The notes below the pieces were generated by a model. It made no database searches. It saw nothing but the letters and a program-made list of their open reading frames with translations, and was not told the origin of the DNA. The translations under genes were made by a program, and so were the position numbers. Below are positions 8,104 through 17,348 of a stretch of 32,709 nucleotides of DNA, piece after piece. Numbering within the stretch: the first letter of the stretch is position 1; each line of letters begins with the position of its first letter. This DNA is from an uncultured Pseudobutyrivibrio sp. Its GTDB lineage: Bacteria; Bacillota; Clostridia; Lachnospirales; Lachnospiraceae. The DNA lies in the NCBI GenBank assembly GCA_946548305.1, contig CAMNPQ010000006.1, positions 1 through 32,709 of the forward strand. The letters run 5' to 3'.

Positions 8104-9993
8104 TCATACTCCGGTGTTTAATATCAACCTATCATATATTTCGGAAAAAACTGAAATACATTTAGATGCCAGATTGTATGCATTTTGGAATTTTACCAAA
8201 TCAAGAGCCTCTTCATCTTCATCTACCCCTGAAATAGACATTCTCTGCTTTGAAATGGATGTCTGTATATTCTCAAAATTCTTTGTGAAAATCTGGCATT
8301 CCTGAGTATCCACTGTTATATCAGCATAGATACATTGCAAAAATGCATCACCGCCACCACCTCTGAACAGGTTTTCTTTGCTTTGCAGCTTTTGAAGCTG
8401 TACAACTAAATCCGCTGCATCCACACCTGATGTGTAGTTTTCTGCAGTAGTGGTGGCAAATATTCTTGAGTCCTTATCTGTTGCCTTTGCTATTGTGGCA
8501 TTGGCCGCTGTGAGCAAATAATATGTCTCTGACGTATTGTCTGCATCATAGGTAAATGTCTTGCCCACTGATATCTCATTTCCAGAAGCATCAGTTGAAG
8601 TATCCGTCTTAGTCTCGGTCATATCATGCTCAACGCTTAAATCTATTTTGTCCTTTGCAACGAAAAAAGCACCCATGTCATTTCCATCTAAATCTACACC
8701 GCTTTCTTCTATAAGGTTAAACTGCTCGCAGAAATTTCTTAAGAACAGATTCATCTGGTTTTGATAATATGGTATTCCCATATAATCCACATCATCACCA
8801 ACCTGAAAGCTCTTGCCAGCTAAAGAAGTGGCTGTATCATTAGAAATAGGCTCCGTCAAATTAAAGGTCATGCTTGTAACTTTTCCATTGCTATCTGTTT
8901 CAAAAGAAAAACCATTGTAGCTAAACAGCTTATTGTTGGTTTGTATTTGTCCCTTTAAAGGCATATTCAGCTCATTTACTTCTGTGAGATTCAGATTTGT
9001 AATTGTAATGGTGTTTGCAGAAGCCGTAGAAACTGTGGCATGGATATTTTCATTGTTGTTTCCATCACGCACCTCAAACATTGCCTTCAGCTCTCCGCCA
9101 CCAGTACTAGGTGTGGCATTAAACTTGTCACCATCCTTTGCCCAAACAATATCATACAGACCTTCTATATCCGACTGATTAAAATATTGCTCGTTGCTTC
9201 TGGATTTAACAGCCAGGGTATTATACTCATAAGTGTCCACCAGCTGCTGACCATTTATGTACACATAGTAATATGTGGCACCGGTGTACATGTCTGGATT
9301 GTTTGAATTTTTTACATCTACTTCCTTTACATCTACATCTACTATTTCTGAAAGCTTATCAATAAGCAGAGCTCTTTGGTCTCTCAGCTCATTGGCATGT
9401 CCGCCACCCTGCTCGATGACATTTATCTGCTTATTTAAAATAGCTACTTTTTCAGCCACTGAATTTATATCATCAACAGCTGTTTTGATTTCATCGTTGA
9501 TAGAATTCTGCAAATCACTGAGTTTTGTGGATAACTGATTGAAATACTCTGTGAGCTGCTTGGCACTTGAAATAAACTGCTTTCTTACTGTGTCATCTCC
9601 AGGACTTCCCTGCATTGTGCTCATTGCATTAAACATTTTTGTGTAAATCGTGGTAAATCCTGTATTAGAATTATTCTCATTAAAATAATCCTGAATCTGA
9701 TTCATGTAGTATTCTTTTTTGGTATAAAATCCCAGGGATGTTTGATTATTCCAGTATTTTTCGTCATAATACAAATCTCTTCTTTGGGTGACAGATTGTG
9801 CCTCTACACCAGTACCTGTAGTTCCCCAGCTTGCATAGCAGCGCAAAGCAGATGAGGCAACTGTATTTACCACCTGCTTGCTATAGCCCTCAGTATTCAC
9901 ATTTGAAATATTATTTGCCGTTGTATTAATCTGAGCCTGGGAAGTATTCAGCCCAGATGATGCAATTGTTAATCCAAAAAATGTTGATGCCAT
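8104..9993 (-). CDS. flgK: Flagellar hook-associated protein 1, FlgK paralog A
   Basis: ASTFFGLTIASSGLNTSQAQINTTANNISNVNTEGYSKQVV; C-terminal DEEALDLVKFQNAYNLASKCISVFSEIYDRLIL. Confidence 0.93.
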   Translation of the reverse strand: MASTFFGLTIASSGLNTSQAQINTTANNISNVNTEGYSKQVVNTVASSALRCYASWGTTGTGVEAQSVTQRRDLYYDEKYWNNQTSLGFYTKKEYYMNQIQDYFNENNSNTGFTTIYTKMFNAMSTMQGSPGDDTVRKQFISSAKQLTEYFNQLSTKLSDLQNSINDEIKTAVDDINSVAEKVAILNKQINVIEQGGGHANELRDQRALLIDKLSEIVDVDVKEVDVKNSNNPDMYTGATYYYVYINGQQLVDTYEYNTLAVKSRSNEQYFNQSDIEGLYDIVWAKDGDKFNATPSTGGGELKAMFEVRDGNNNENIHATVSTASANTITITNLNLTEVNELNMPLKGQIQTNNKLFSYNGFSFETDSNGKVTSMTFNLTEPISNDTATSLAGKSFQVGDDVDYMGIPYYQNQMNLFLRNFCEQFNLIEESGVDLDGNDMGAFFVAKDKIDLSVEHDMTETKTDTSTDASGNEISVGKTFTYDADNTSETYYLLTAANATIAKATDKDSRIFATTTAENYTSGVDAADLVVQLQKLQSKENLFRGGGGDAFLQCIYADITVDTQECQIFTKNFENIQTSISKQRMSISGVDEDEEALDLVKFQNAYNLASKCISVFSEIYDRLILNTGV

Positions 9994-10026
9994 AAGCTAT
10001 TCCTTTCTAAGGAGCTACAATATATT

Positions 10027-11829
10027 TTAGTGACCTAATGATGTAATCAGATGCTCAATCATTTCGTTTACTACATTTATATATCGGCTGGCAGCATTAT
10101 ATGCTGACTGATATTTAATCATTGTTGTGAGTTCTTCGTCAGATGATACGCCAATCACACCTTGCCTGCTAAACTCGATTTCCTCTTTTGTGCCTTCCAA
10201 TGATTTTTCAGTGGTTGCGTACACATTTCCTGTGTTTGCCACTTCACCAATCCACTTTACATAAAAGCCAGTGTATCCACATGGAGTGGTATCACTGGGA
10301 TTTAAGTTAAAATTCTGCTCTGACCAAATAGCACTTAAAGATGTTCCAAGAGCATAGTCTATAGAATTCTGGTCAGTGTATTTTCTATGAGGCAGATATG
10401 ATTCCTGCTTTACCAAATCCTCATTTACGGTGAGAGATTTTAGAGTATAGCATTTTGAAGAATCTTCTAAATCCTCTTCATTGTATAGGTAGACCTCTAC
10501 TGTGTTTTCGTTTCCGTCCTCGTCTGTTATTGTTACCTGGGTTTTAGTGTATCTCTCACAGCCATTTCTCACGAACAATTCTCTTGGTGGAAGCTCTCCG
10601 TCAGAACCAACAGAGCAGTTTTTCTCATCCAGAATTCTCAGCTTGCTGGCGTCCACCGTAACCGCCTCGCCATTTGCATCCTGGTAGGTTACTGTTGAAG
10701 CCCCAGTGTATGCATCTGCAACACTTGTGAGAGGGCTATATATATCATTTATCTTTGTTACCATTTCATGTATCAAAGTATCAAGCTCGGCTTCAGAATT
10801 CATCATGATAGAATTGGCTACGCCCTTTTCATACACTTCTGAAGAAATCATCTCACCATTTTCATCTAAAAATGCGGTATAGTTTGTCCAAGACTCGCCT
10901 CTTGCTAAAAGCAAAGCCTTTATCTCGCCTACATCAGTGTCTTTTTCTGCATCCACGTTACTAGTGTTAAAGATAGGATAATATGTGTTTAATGACTCAT
11001 CTTCTTCGCTTACTATATCTGATAGCTGAGGCCAGTAGGCTGTAACATAGCCTGTGCGTTTATCCTCCAGCATTCCCACTGGATAGAAATTCACGTCATC
11101 AATAAACTCCACACCTTCTATATCCACATGAACTACGCCTGTGTAGTCCTCACGATATGTCATTTTTACCATTCCTGAAAGCTGGTCCAAAAGCAAATCT
11201 CTTTTGTCTCGCATTTCCATTGCCTTTTCTACACCAGCTGCTTCAATGGCTTGTATCCTTTTATTCAAATCAACTATATCTCTTCCGATTTCATTGATTT
11301 TATTTAAATCCTCTTTGATTTTCGAATTGATAATAGTCTGGTAATCTTCAAATCCCTGTTCTACAGCCTGGGCTCTAGACAAAAAAAGACTAGCCTTTTG
11401 CAACACAAGGTTCTGGTTTACAGTGTCTGATGGGTCTTTGGCAAATTCCTCAAATGCTTCTTCAAAATTTGCCACAGCTTCCTTAAATGCCTGTCCCTCA
11501 GTCTCCTGAAGTTGAGTGTAAACCTCCTGTACTGCCTCTGAGCTAGCACTATAAAAAGAATATCGCCCATTCTCACTTCGATATGCCTTGTCTAAAAAGA
11601 CATCACGAGTGTGGACGATTGTTCCTACTTGCACACCAAGACCGGCATACTGTGTGCCGACTGATGCGTTCCCTATTTTTCTATAATCTCTATCTTCGTA
11701 AACAACCTGCTCACGCACATACCCTTCTGTGTTAACGTTTGTAAGGTTGTTTGCTGTTGTATTTAAACCATGTGATGCTGACTGTAGGCCCGATGCCCCA
11801 ACATATAAGCTTCCGAAACTATTAGCCAT
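10027..11829 (-). CDS. flgK: Flagellar hook-associated protein 1, FlgK paralog B
   Basis: ANSFGSLYVGASGLQSASHGLNTTANNLTNVNTEGYVREQVVYED; C-terminal DEELTTMIKYQSAYNAASRYINVVNEMIEHLI. Confidence 0.92.
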   Translation of the reverse strand: MANSFGSLYVGASGLQSASHGLNTTANNLTNVNTEGYVREQVVYEDRDYRKIGNASVGTQYAGLGVQVGTIVHTRDVFLDKAYRSENGRYSFYSASSEAVQEVYTQLQETEGQAFKEAVANFEEAFEEFAKDPSDTVNQNLVLQKASLFLSRAQAVEQGFEDYQTIINSKIKEDLNKINEIGRDIVDLNKRIQAIEAAGVEKAMEMRDKRDLLLDQLSGMVKMTYREDYTGVVHVDIEGVEFIDDVNFYPVGMLEDKRTGYVTAYWPQLSDIVSEEDESLNTYYPIFNTSNVDAEKDTDVGEIKALLLARGESWTNYTAFLDENGEMISSEVYEKGVANSIMMNSEAELDTLIHEMVTKINDIYSPLTSVADAYTGASTVTYQDANGEAVTVDASKLRILDEKNCSVGSDGELPPRELFVRNGCERYTKTQVTITDEDGNENTVEVYLYNEEDLEDSSKCYTLKSLTVNEDLVKQESYLPHRKYTDQNSIDYALGTSLSAIWSEQNFNLNPSDTTPCGYTGFYVKWIGEVANTGNVYATTEKSLEGTKEEIEFSRQGVIGVSSDEELTTMIKYQSAYNAASRYINVVNEMIEHLITSLGH

Positions 11830-11878
11830 AAGTACTCTCCTTAAAAGTTTATACTAAAACTTTAAGGACATCCTTTTC

Positions 11879-12391
11879 CTACTGTTTAGCATCAAATCCT
11901 CTATTTCCTAATAAACTGCCTGTAGTTTCAGCATCTCTTCCATAATTGGAAGTAAGCGGAGCCTGCTTTGCACTCTTTAACAGAGTAATATCAAATTCCA
12001 CCATTTCTATAGCCTGCTTTAATAGATTCTGGGTCTGAAAATTCAGTACCTGAACATCATCAGCAGCCTTAACAAGCTTATCCTTTGCATCGGAAAGCTT
12101 TTTTTGTTCTACAGGTTGGTTCGACAAATTACTAATCATCCATGAAACAGTAACCTGCTCCCCATCGTGCCCCATTACTGTCGCAATACTTTTGAGTATC
12201 CTGGCACGCTTTTCCTCAAGCTTCAATAAGGCATCAGCAATGGCCTGCTCCTGAACGGTAATAGCCTCCAGTACGTCCAGCTTCTTATAGATAATAGAAT
12301 CCTTCTTTTCTCCATTAAGACTGATTAACTTTTCATACTGCCCCGTTTCACCATCCATAGTTAAGAGCAATTCATCCAATAAACTAGCCAC
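11879..12391 (-). CDS. flgN: Flagellar chaperone FlgN-like protein
   Basis: Helical 170 aa protein between flgM and flgK (LLTMDGETGQYEKLISLNGEKKDSIIYKKLDVLEAITVQEQAIADALLKLEEKR). Confidence 0.82.
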   Translation of the reverse strand: MASLLDELLLTMDGETGQYEKLISLNGEKKDSIIYKKLDVLEAITVQEQAIADALLKLEEKRARILKSIATVMGHDGEQVTVSWMISNLSNQPVEQKKLSDAKDKLVKAADDVQVLNFQTQNLLKQAIEMVEFDITLLKSAKQAPLTSNYGRDAETTGSLLGNRGFDAKQ

Positions 12392-12409
12392 GCTTAACCC
12401 TCACAAAAA

Positions 12410-12691
12410 CTAAAGAATAGATCCAAACTGAGATAATAGCTTGTCAGCGAAATCATCAGTACTAACATCATATGTACCAGCTTTGATTCTAGCTTTGATG
12501 TCAGCTACTAAATCTTCTCTGATGTCCGCACTCTCAGATACAGCTGCCTTGGCAACTTGAAAATCCTTTCCAGTTGATGAAATCTGCACCTGGTCACGCC
12601 CCATAGAATTAGTCTTAGATGCTGCAACTGTGTTTTTAGTGTTTGATGTCTGATAGAGCTGAGCTACCTGATTGTAAGCCTCTATACGCAT
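12410..12691 (-). CDS. flgM: Anti-sigma-28 factor FlgM
   Basis: MRIEAYNQVAQLYQTSNTKN...RDQVQISSTGKDFQVAKAAV...DIREDLVADIKARIKAGTYDVSTDDFADKLL; start at 12691 with AAAGGAG RBS. Confidence 0.92.
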   Translation of the reverse strand: MRIEAYNQVAQLYQTSNTKNTVAASKTNSMGRDQVQISSTGKDFQVAKAAVSESADIREDLVADIKARIKAGTYDVSTDDFADKLLSQFGSIL

Positions 12692-12771
12692 ATCGCCACA
12701 CTCCTTTCCTCCCTGTTGTAAAGACCTTTTTAGTCTCATTAATTGCGATTACATTTTCCATTACACCTCAT

Positions 12772-12798
12772 ATATCGGTGTCGTTTTAGAAAACTTTA
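12772..12798 (-). promoter_or_regulatory. Sigma-28-type promoter P1 upstream of flgM
   Basis: Minus strand TAAA-N15-ACCGATAT. Confidence 0.7.
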
Positions 12799-12853
12799 TA
12801 GTATTTTTTAATTTTTTTCAAATACTAATATTAAAATTTTCCTTTCATATTCT

Positions 12854-12880
12854 TTATCGGTCTGTTTCAAAATGATTTTA
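12854..12880 (-). promoter_or_regulatory. Sigma-28-type promoter P2 upstream of flgM (tandem)
   Basis: Minus strand TAAA-N15-ACCGATAA. Confidence 0.75.
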
Positions 12881-12903
12881 GCTTACATCTGTGAAAAAAG
12901 TTT

Positions 12904-12930
12904 GCCCCAAGGGTGAGAAGTCCTTGGGGC
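12904..12930 (-). terminator. Rho-independent terminator of the ABC permease operon
   Basis: GCCCCAAGG...CCTTGGGGC then AAACTTTTTTC on the minus strand. Confidence 0.8.
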
Positions 12931-12970
12931 GTTAGAGAATATATCGGATAGAGAATAAGAAGTAAGCGAT

Positions 12971-14953
12971 TTAATAAATTATCGGGTCATCATTGTAGCC
13001 CATTATATCGTTATATTCCGAAATTGTAATTATTTGATTGTCGTCTTCATAGAAGCCCTCTGCTTTTAGAGCATGTAATATATTTGTGCAATCTCTTGTC
13101 AGCATAGTATAGATGCTTCTTTCATATGTCGCTCCATTCTCAGCCCAGCCATAATCCCAATATGTTTCTTCGTCTGAGAAATAAGGAACTTCAGAATTGT
13201 ATACAACAAAGCTAAAATCGTTGTATAAAACGTCGTCTTCGTCATAAAAGGATTCCATACCAAAATCAGTGATGAAAAGCTTTCCTTCATCAATATCCTT
13301 AAGCACTGCTTCGTATACCTTTTTGTTCTTGGCTAGCTTTTCTTTTTCTGTGAGATAATCGAAGCTCTCCATAGAGGAATGGAAATCCTGTATTTTTTCA
13401 TCATAGGTGTATGTGCTGAAGGTCATATCTGTTATGTCACAGTTGTTCCAAATATTTCCTATAATGTGCTCTTTTATTCTGGCTGGATAGTTGAGGTAAT
13501 CAAGTATTGGTTCAGTAGCTGATAGATATGTATCACTCACTTCTTCAGAGTTAGTGTCTACTACTGAATAGGTTCTTAACACAACCTTTCCATTTTTCAG
13601 CTTGTATTTAAAAGATATGGTAGAGCCTGGAACGTCTTGATAAATTACGTTCACATCTCTTAACTCTTTTTTATCTGCCAGGAAGTTTTTGTGCAATTCT
13701 CTCACTGAATAGATTTCTTCCTCATCAGTAAATACCATTGTGTAGTTTGACTGGATGCCCACCCAGGCTATATCCTCAGCATCCGGAACCTTGTTCTCCA
13801 GTTTGAACACATCTGTTCTCATTAAAAGCATTGCCACAAAAGCCGCTAGTGTATAGCAGATCATGAATCCAAATTTCTTTGCAGAAAAAACTCGTATAGT
13901 CTTTTCTATCATCATTTGTGTGGCATAGAAAATAATGCATCCTATTACAAGTGTAGAAATAATTGCTATAGCAAATCTGGTTGAATATCTCAGATAATGA
14001 GCACTATCCACAAGACCTGCTACAAATGCGCCTGCAACCATGGAAACAAAAAATGATATTCCGACAGAAAATACAGGCTTTAAAAATGATACTGATATAA
14101 AATCATGGACTGTTTCCAGCTTCTTAGCCTTGTAAAGCAGATAAGCTATTGCAATAAAAACAATTGCCACAACTGCATATATTAACAAATAGCCAGCACC
14201 ATCCAAATTGTGGGTAAATGTTTTTATCTGCCCTAAGTCATCATAGGTTGTATAGGTGGAAACTTTACAGTTGCTACCCATAAAAAGTATTGGTGAAGCC
14301 ATGTTATATGTAAGACCGCTAAGAGATTCACTCATGCCAAACAAAAGTAAGCTTGCTGTCAATCTAAAGGCTATTTCTATCAACGTATAAAGAAAGTTGA
14401 AAATGAAATAAAACACTATGGCGGTAACTATCTGACCAGAGGTCATCAGTGAGAAAAATGCTATGGAAAGAAATAATTCCGTGGATACAACACCCACAAG
14501 AGTGTAGTACCATATAGCATCAAATGCATGTACCTGTTCGGCCACTGCTATCACTGTCAGAACTATGGCATTCAATATCAGTGGAAGAAGCCCCACAATT
14601 GAGCATGAAATAAAGCTGGTAAAATAGAGGCTTTTCCTGCTCACAGGGAATGCATGCATCATATAATTGTCTCGCTTAAAAAACAGATACCAAAGTGTGA
14701 TTCCTGCCAGCAGTATCGCCACAACAAAAGTAAAAGGAACAATTGGCTTATAGGATATACTTTCATACCACATGGCTGTTTTGGTATATCCGCTTTCTGC
14801 ATACCAGTAATCATCAAAATGTGCCATTGAAATAATAAAATCGATTGGCATAATAATTGTGAGGAGAATGAACTCCAGCAGTCCAACAATCCAAGTTCTG
14901 CTAATATTTTTTTTGAATAAAACAAGACTAAAAAATGATGTCTTTGACTGCAT
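12971..14953 (-). CDS. ABC-2-type transporter permease with a large C-terminal soluble domain
   Basis: Multiple TM segments in the N-terminal half then about 270 aa hydrophilic region; start MQSKTSFFSLVLFKKN at 14953 with GGGAGGTGAG RBS, overlapping the ATPase stop. Confidence 0.82.
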   Translation of the reverse strand: MQSKTSFFSLVLFKKNISRTWIVGLLEFILLTIIMPIDFIISMAHFDDYWYAESGYTKTAMWYESISYKPIVPFTFVVAILLAGITLWYLFFKRDNYMMHAFPVSRKSLYFTSFISCSIVGLLPLILNAIVLTVIAVAEQVHAFDAIWYYTLVGVVSTELFLSIAFFSLMTSGQIVTAIVFYFIFNFLYTLIEIAFRLTASLLLFGMSESLSGLTYNMASPILFMGSNCKVSTYTTYDDLGQIKTFTHNLDGAGYLLIYAVVAIVFIAIAYLLYKAKKLETVHDFISVSFLKPVFSVGISFFVSMVAGAFVAGLVDSAHYLRYSTRFAIAIISTLVIGCIIFYATQMMIEKTIRVFSAKKFGFMICYTLAAFVAMLLMRTDVFKLENKVPDAEDIAWVGIQSNYTMVFTDEEEIYSVRELHKNFLADKKELRDVNVIYQDVPGSTISFKYKLKNGKVVLRTYSVVDTNSEEVSDTYLSATEPILDYLNYPARIKEHIIGNIWNNCDITDMTFSTYTYDEKIQDFHSSMESFDYLTEKEKLAKNKKVYEAVLKDIDEGKLFITDFGMESFYDEDDVLYNDFSFVVYNSEVPYFSDEETYWDYGWAENGATYERSIYTMLTRDCTNILHALKAEGFYEDDNQIITISEYNDIMGYNDDPIIY

Positions 14954-15827
14954 AGTTCTCACCTCCCAACTCATATATAAATATCTCTTCAAGTGTAAGT
15001 GGCAGCACATCCATGAGAAGAGGATTCATTGTTCCAATCGCCTTTTCAGCTGCTCCTGGTTCCCCTTTTACAATGATTGTGTGTACTCGACCTGTGGTAA
15101 TGCTCTTTAGCACCTTTATATTATCTGGAAGAGCTGGCATATCGCCATCAAAAGCTATTTGAATCTTTGTTATAGATGTCTGCAATTCGTCCAATGAACG
15201 CTCTATTAAAATTTTGCCGTTATTCATTATTCCTACATGGTCACAAACATCCTCAAGCTCTCTTAGATTGTGGGAGCTGACTAAAACAGTGAGCCCATTT
15301 TCTGCCACATCCGACATAATGAGGCTCCAAATCTGTCGTCTCATTACCGGGTCAAGACCATCTACCGGCTCATCTAAAATCATAAGCTCTGGTCTTGAAG
15401 CAATGGATAGCATAAATGCCACCTGCTTTTGCATACCTTTGGAAAGGGTGCGAACCATTTTTTTAGGATTTATCGCTGGAAAGCAATCTAATATTTTCTT
15501 GAACAATGCTTCGTCAAATTTCGGATACATCCCCTTGTAGAATTTCATCATATCCAGTGTATTAGCCTGGGTGAAATAAAAAATCTCATCAGGGATAACA
15601 GCAAATCGCTGCTTTAACTGCTCATTTTCGTAAACAGACTGACCGTCTATAGTGACTGTGCCGCTATCCTGTTTATAAACACCACAAAGATGGCGAATAA
15701 TTGTGGATTTTCCTGCCCCGTTAGGCCCCACCAAACCGTAAATAGCGCCACGTTCAACATGCATATTCAGATTGTCCAGTGCGACAAAATCTCCAAATTT
15801 TTTCGTAACATTATTCACTTCTATCAT
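14928..15827 (-). CDS. ABC transporter ATP-binding protein (YtrB-like)
   Basis: Walker A GPNGAGKST, signature LSKGMQKQ, Walker B LMILDEP; start MIEVNNVTKKFG at 15827 with a GGGGGGCGA RBS, overlapping the GntR stop. Confidence 0.92.
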   Translation of the reverse strand: MIEVNNVTKKFGDFVALDNLNMHVERGAIYGLVGPNGAGKSTIIRHLCGVYKQDSGTVTIDGQSVYENEQLKQRFAVIPDEIFYFTQANTLDMMKFYKGMYPKFDEALFKKILDCFPAINPKKMVRTLSKGMQKQVAFMLSIASRPELMILDEPVDGLDPVMRRQIWSLIMSDVAENGLTVLVSSHNLRELEDVCDHVGIMNNGKILIERSLDELQTSITKIQIAFDGDMPALPDNIKVLKSITTGRVHTIIVKGEPGAAEKAIGTMNPLLMDVLPLTLEEIFIYELGGENYAVKDIIF

Positions 15828-16197
15828 TATTGTCGCCCCCCTTCGCAAGTTCTTCAATGCGCTTGATGAGGATTTCCTTATCCTCGCATAGATACAGAAG
15901 TTCTTTTACAATCTCATCGAATTCTTTCATCAATTCCACATTCCTCCCTGAGGCAACGTCCGCTCTTTCAGCAGCATAGCTTCCCTTGCCCGCAATTGTG
16001 TAAATGTAACCTTCCTGCTCTAATTCTCTATAAGCCTTTTGAATTGTGTTTGGATTAATTGATAAGCTGGTAGCCAGCTCTCTGACACTAGGTAGCTTTT
16101 CATCTTTTTTCACCGCTCCAGATACTACCAGGCGTCTTAATCCATCTTTAATCTGCTCATAGATAGGTTTAGAATCTCTATAATTTAATTGGATCAT
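15811..16197 (-). CDS. GntR family regulator, YtrA subfamily
   Basis: PIYEQIKDGLRRLVVSGAVKKDEKLPSVRELATSLSINPNTIQKAYRELEQEGYIYTIAGKGSYAA; short GntR upstream of ABC genes. Confidence 0.93.
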   Translation of the reverse strand: MIQLNYRDSKPIYEQIKDGLRRLVVSGAVKKDEKLPSVRELATSLSINPNTIQKAYRELEQEGYIYTIAGKGSYAAERADVASGRNVELMKEFDEIVKELLYLCEDKEILIKRIEELAKGGDNNDRSE

Positions 16198-16218
16198 CTA
16201 ATACCTCCCCTACCAGCT

Positions 16219-16267
16219 GTACTATGTGTTCTAATACACTTATACCATTACCTAATAAGATTGTCAA
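16219..16267 (-). promoter_or_regulatory. Sigma-A promoter of ytrA-ABC operon with overlapping palindromic operator
   Basis: TTGACA-N17-TATAAG (16267-16239), overlapped by the near-palindrome GTAcTAtGTGT-TCTAAT-ACACtTAtAC at 16219-16245. Confidence 0.7.
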
Positions 16268-16280
16268 CACAAAAAATAAA

Positions 16281-16303
16281 CGTCCTGCTATTTAAGCAGG
16301 ACG
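16281..16303 (-). terminator. Rho-independent terminator of the SPFH gene
   Basis: CGTCCTGCT/AGCAGGACG 9-bp stem, then TTTATTTTTT on the minus strand. Confidence 0.85.
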
Positions 16304-16342
16304 CCATTTAATTACAATTTTGTTTTCTAAGAAATCAAGAGC

Positions 16343-17269
16343 CTAGGCATTTTCTGTGTCGCTGTTTTCTATTGGTGTATTGTTACCAAAGCCTAGCATT
16401 TCTGTTTTAAAAGTGAGGTCTGATGCTGCCTGTGCCAAATCTGTAGGAACCACGATTTTTGTAGCACGACCATTGCCCATCTTTTCCAATGCCTCAAGCT
16501 TTTTAATCTGAAGAACTTTCTCGTCAATGCTGGCATTCTTAAGCATTTCAATACCTTTTGCCTCTGCCTCGTACACAAGACGAATAGATTCAGCCTGACC
16601 AGTTGCTCTTGCAATAGCTGCATCTCTTTCAGCTTCTGCCTTTAATACTAAAGCCTGCTTATCACCTTCTGCTCTGGTGATAGATGCCTGCTTGTGACCT
16701 TCCGCTTCAAGCAATGTCTCACGTCTGTCACGCTCAGCCTTCATTTGCTTTTCCATTGAACGCTGGATTTCTTCTGGTGGGATAATATTTTTAAGTTCTA
16801 CACGACCAACCTTGATTCCCCAAGGATCTGTAGCCTCATCCAAAATACCCTGCATCCTTGCATTTATGCTGTCGCGGGATGTAAGTGTCTGATCCAGCTC
16901 CAACTCACCTACAAGATTACGAAGTGTTGTAGCTGTGAGATTTTCTAGTGCAAGTATTGGACGCTCAGCACCATAAGCATAAAGCTTTGGATCTTGAACC
17001 TTGAAATAAACTACAGTATCGATTTTCATGATGACATTATCCTTTGTGATAACATCCTGTGGTGGAAAATCTGCAACCTGCTCCTTTAAAGAGACCTTCT
17101 TTGAAACCCTGTCAATCACTGGGATAATCACATGGAAACCTGGTCCCAAGGTCTGATGGTAACGTCCTAATCTTTCAATTACGAATACGTATCCCTGTGG
17201 AACAATCCTTATTCCAAGTCCGATTAGTACAAGTAAAAGTACAACAATAGCTATAACTATTCCGTTCAT
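16343..17269 (-). CDS. SPFH/band 7 (stomatin/QmcA-like) membrane protein
   Basis: IRIVPQGYVFVIERLGRYHQTLGPGFHVIIPVIDRVSKKVSLKEQVADFPPQDVITKDNV. Confidence 0.94.
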   Translation of the reverse strand: MNGIVIAIVVLLLVLIGLGIRIVPQGYVFVIERLGRYHQTLGPGFHVIIPVIDRVSKKVSLKEQVADFPPQDVITKDNVIMKIDTVVYFKVQDPKLYAYGAERPILALENLTATTLRNLVGELELDQTLTSRDSINARMQGILDEATDPWGIKVGRVELKNIIPPEEIQRSMEKQMKAERDRRETLLEAEGHKQASITRAEGDKQALVLKAEAERDAAIARATGQAESIRLVYEAEAKGIEMLKNASIDEKVLQIKKLEALEKMGNGRATKIVVPTDLAQAASDLTFKTEMLGFGNNTPIENSDTENA

Positions 17270-17301
17270 ACATGCCCTCCTATAACGTTTTTTTTAGTAT
17301 A

Positions 17302-17343
17302 ACACAAAAGGAGCCACTTTCAACAGAAATGACTCCTTTGTGT
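17302..17343 (-). terminator. Rho-independent terminator of coaBC
   Basis: ACACAAA(A)GGAG...CTCCTTTGTGT with downstream T-rich tract on the minus strand. Confidence 0.75.
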
Positions 17344-17348
17344 AAAAT

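Noticed and set aside
10081-10088. GCCGATAT on the minus strand within flgK paralog B
   Set aside because: Within coding sequence with a poor -35 (TCAG at N15); explained by codons.
12942-12952. CCGATA-type -10 (minus strand TCCGATAT) just beyond the ABC permease stop
   Set aside because: No TAAA/TAAG at 15-16 nt spacing; nearest TAAA is about 21 nt away, and it lies directly upstream of a terminator.
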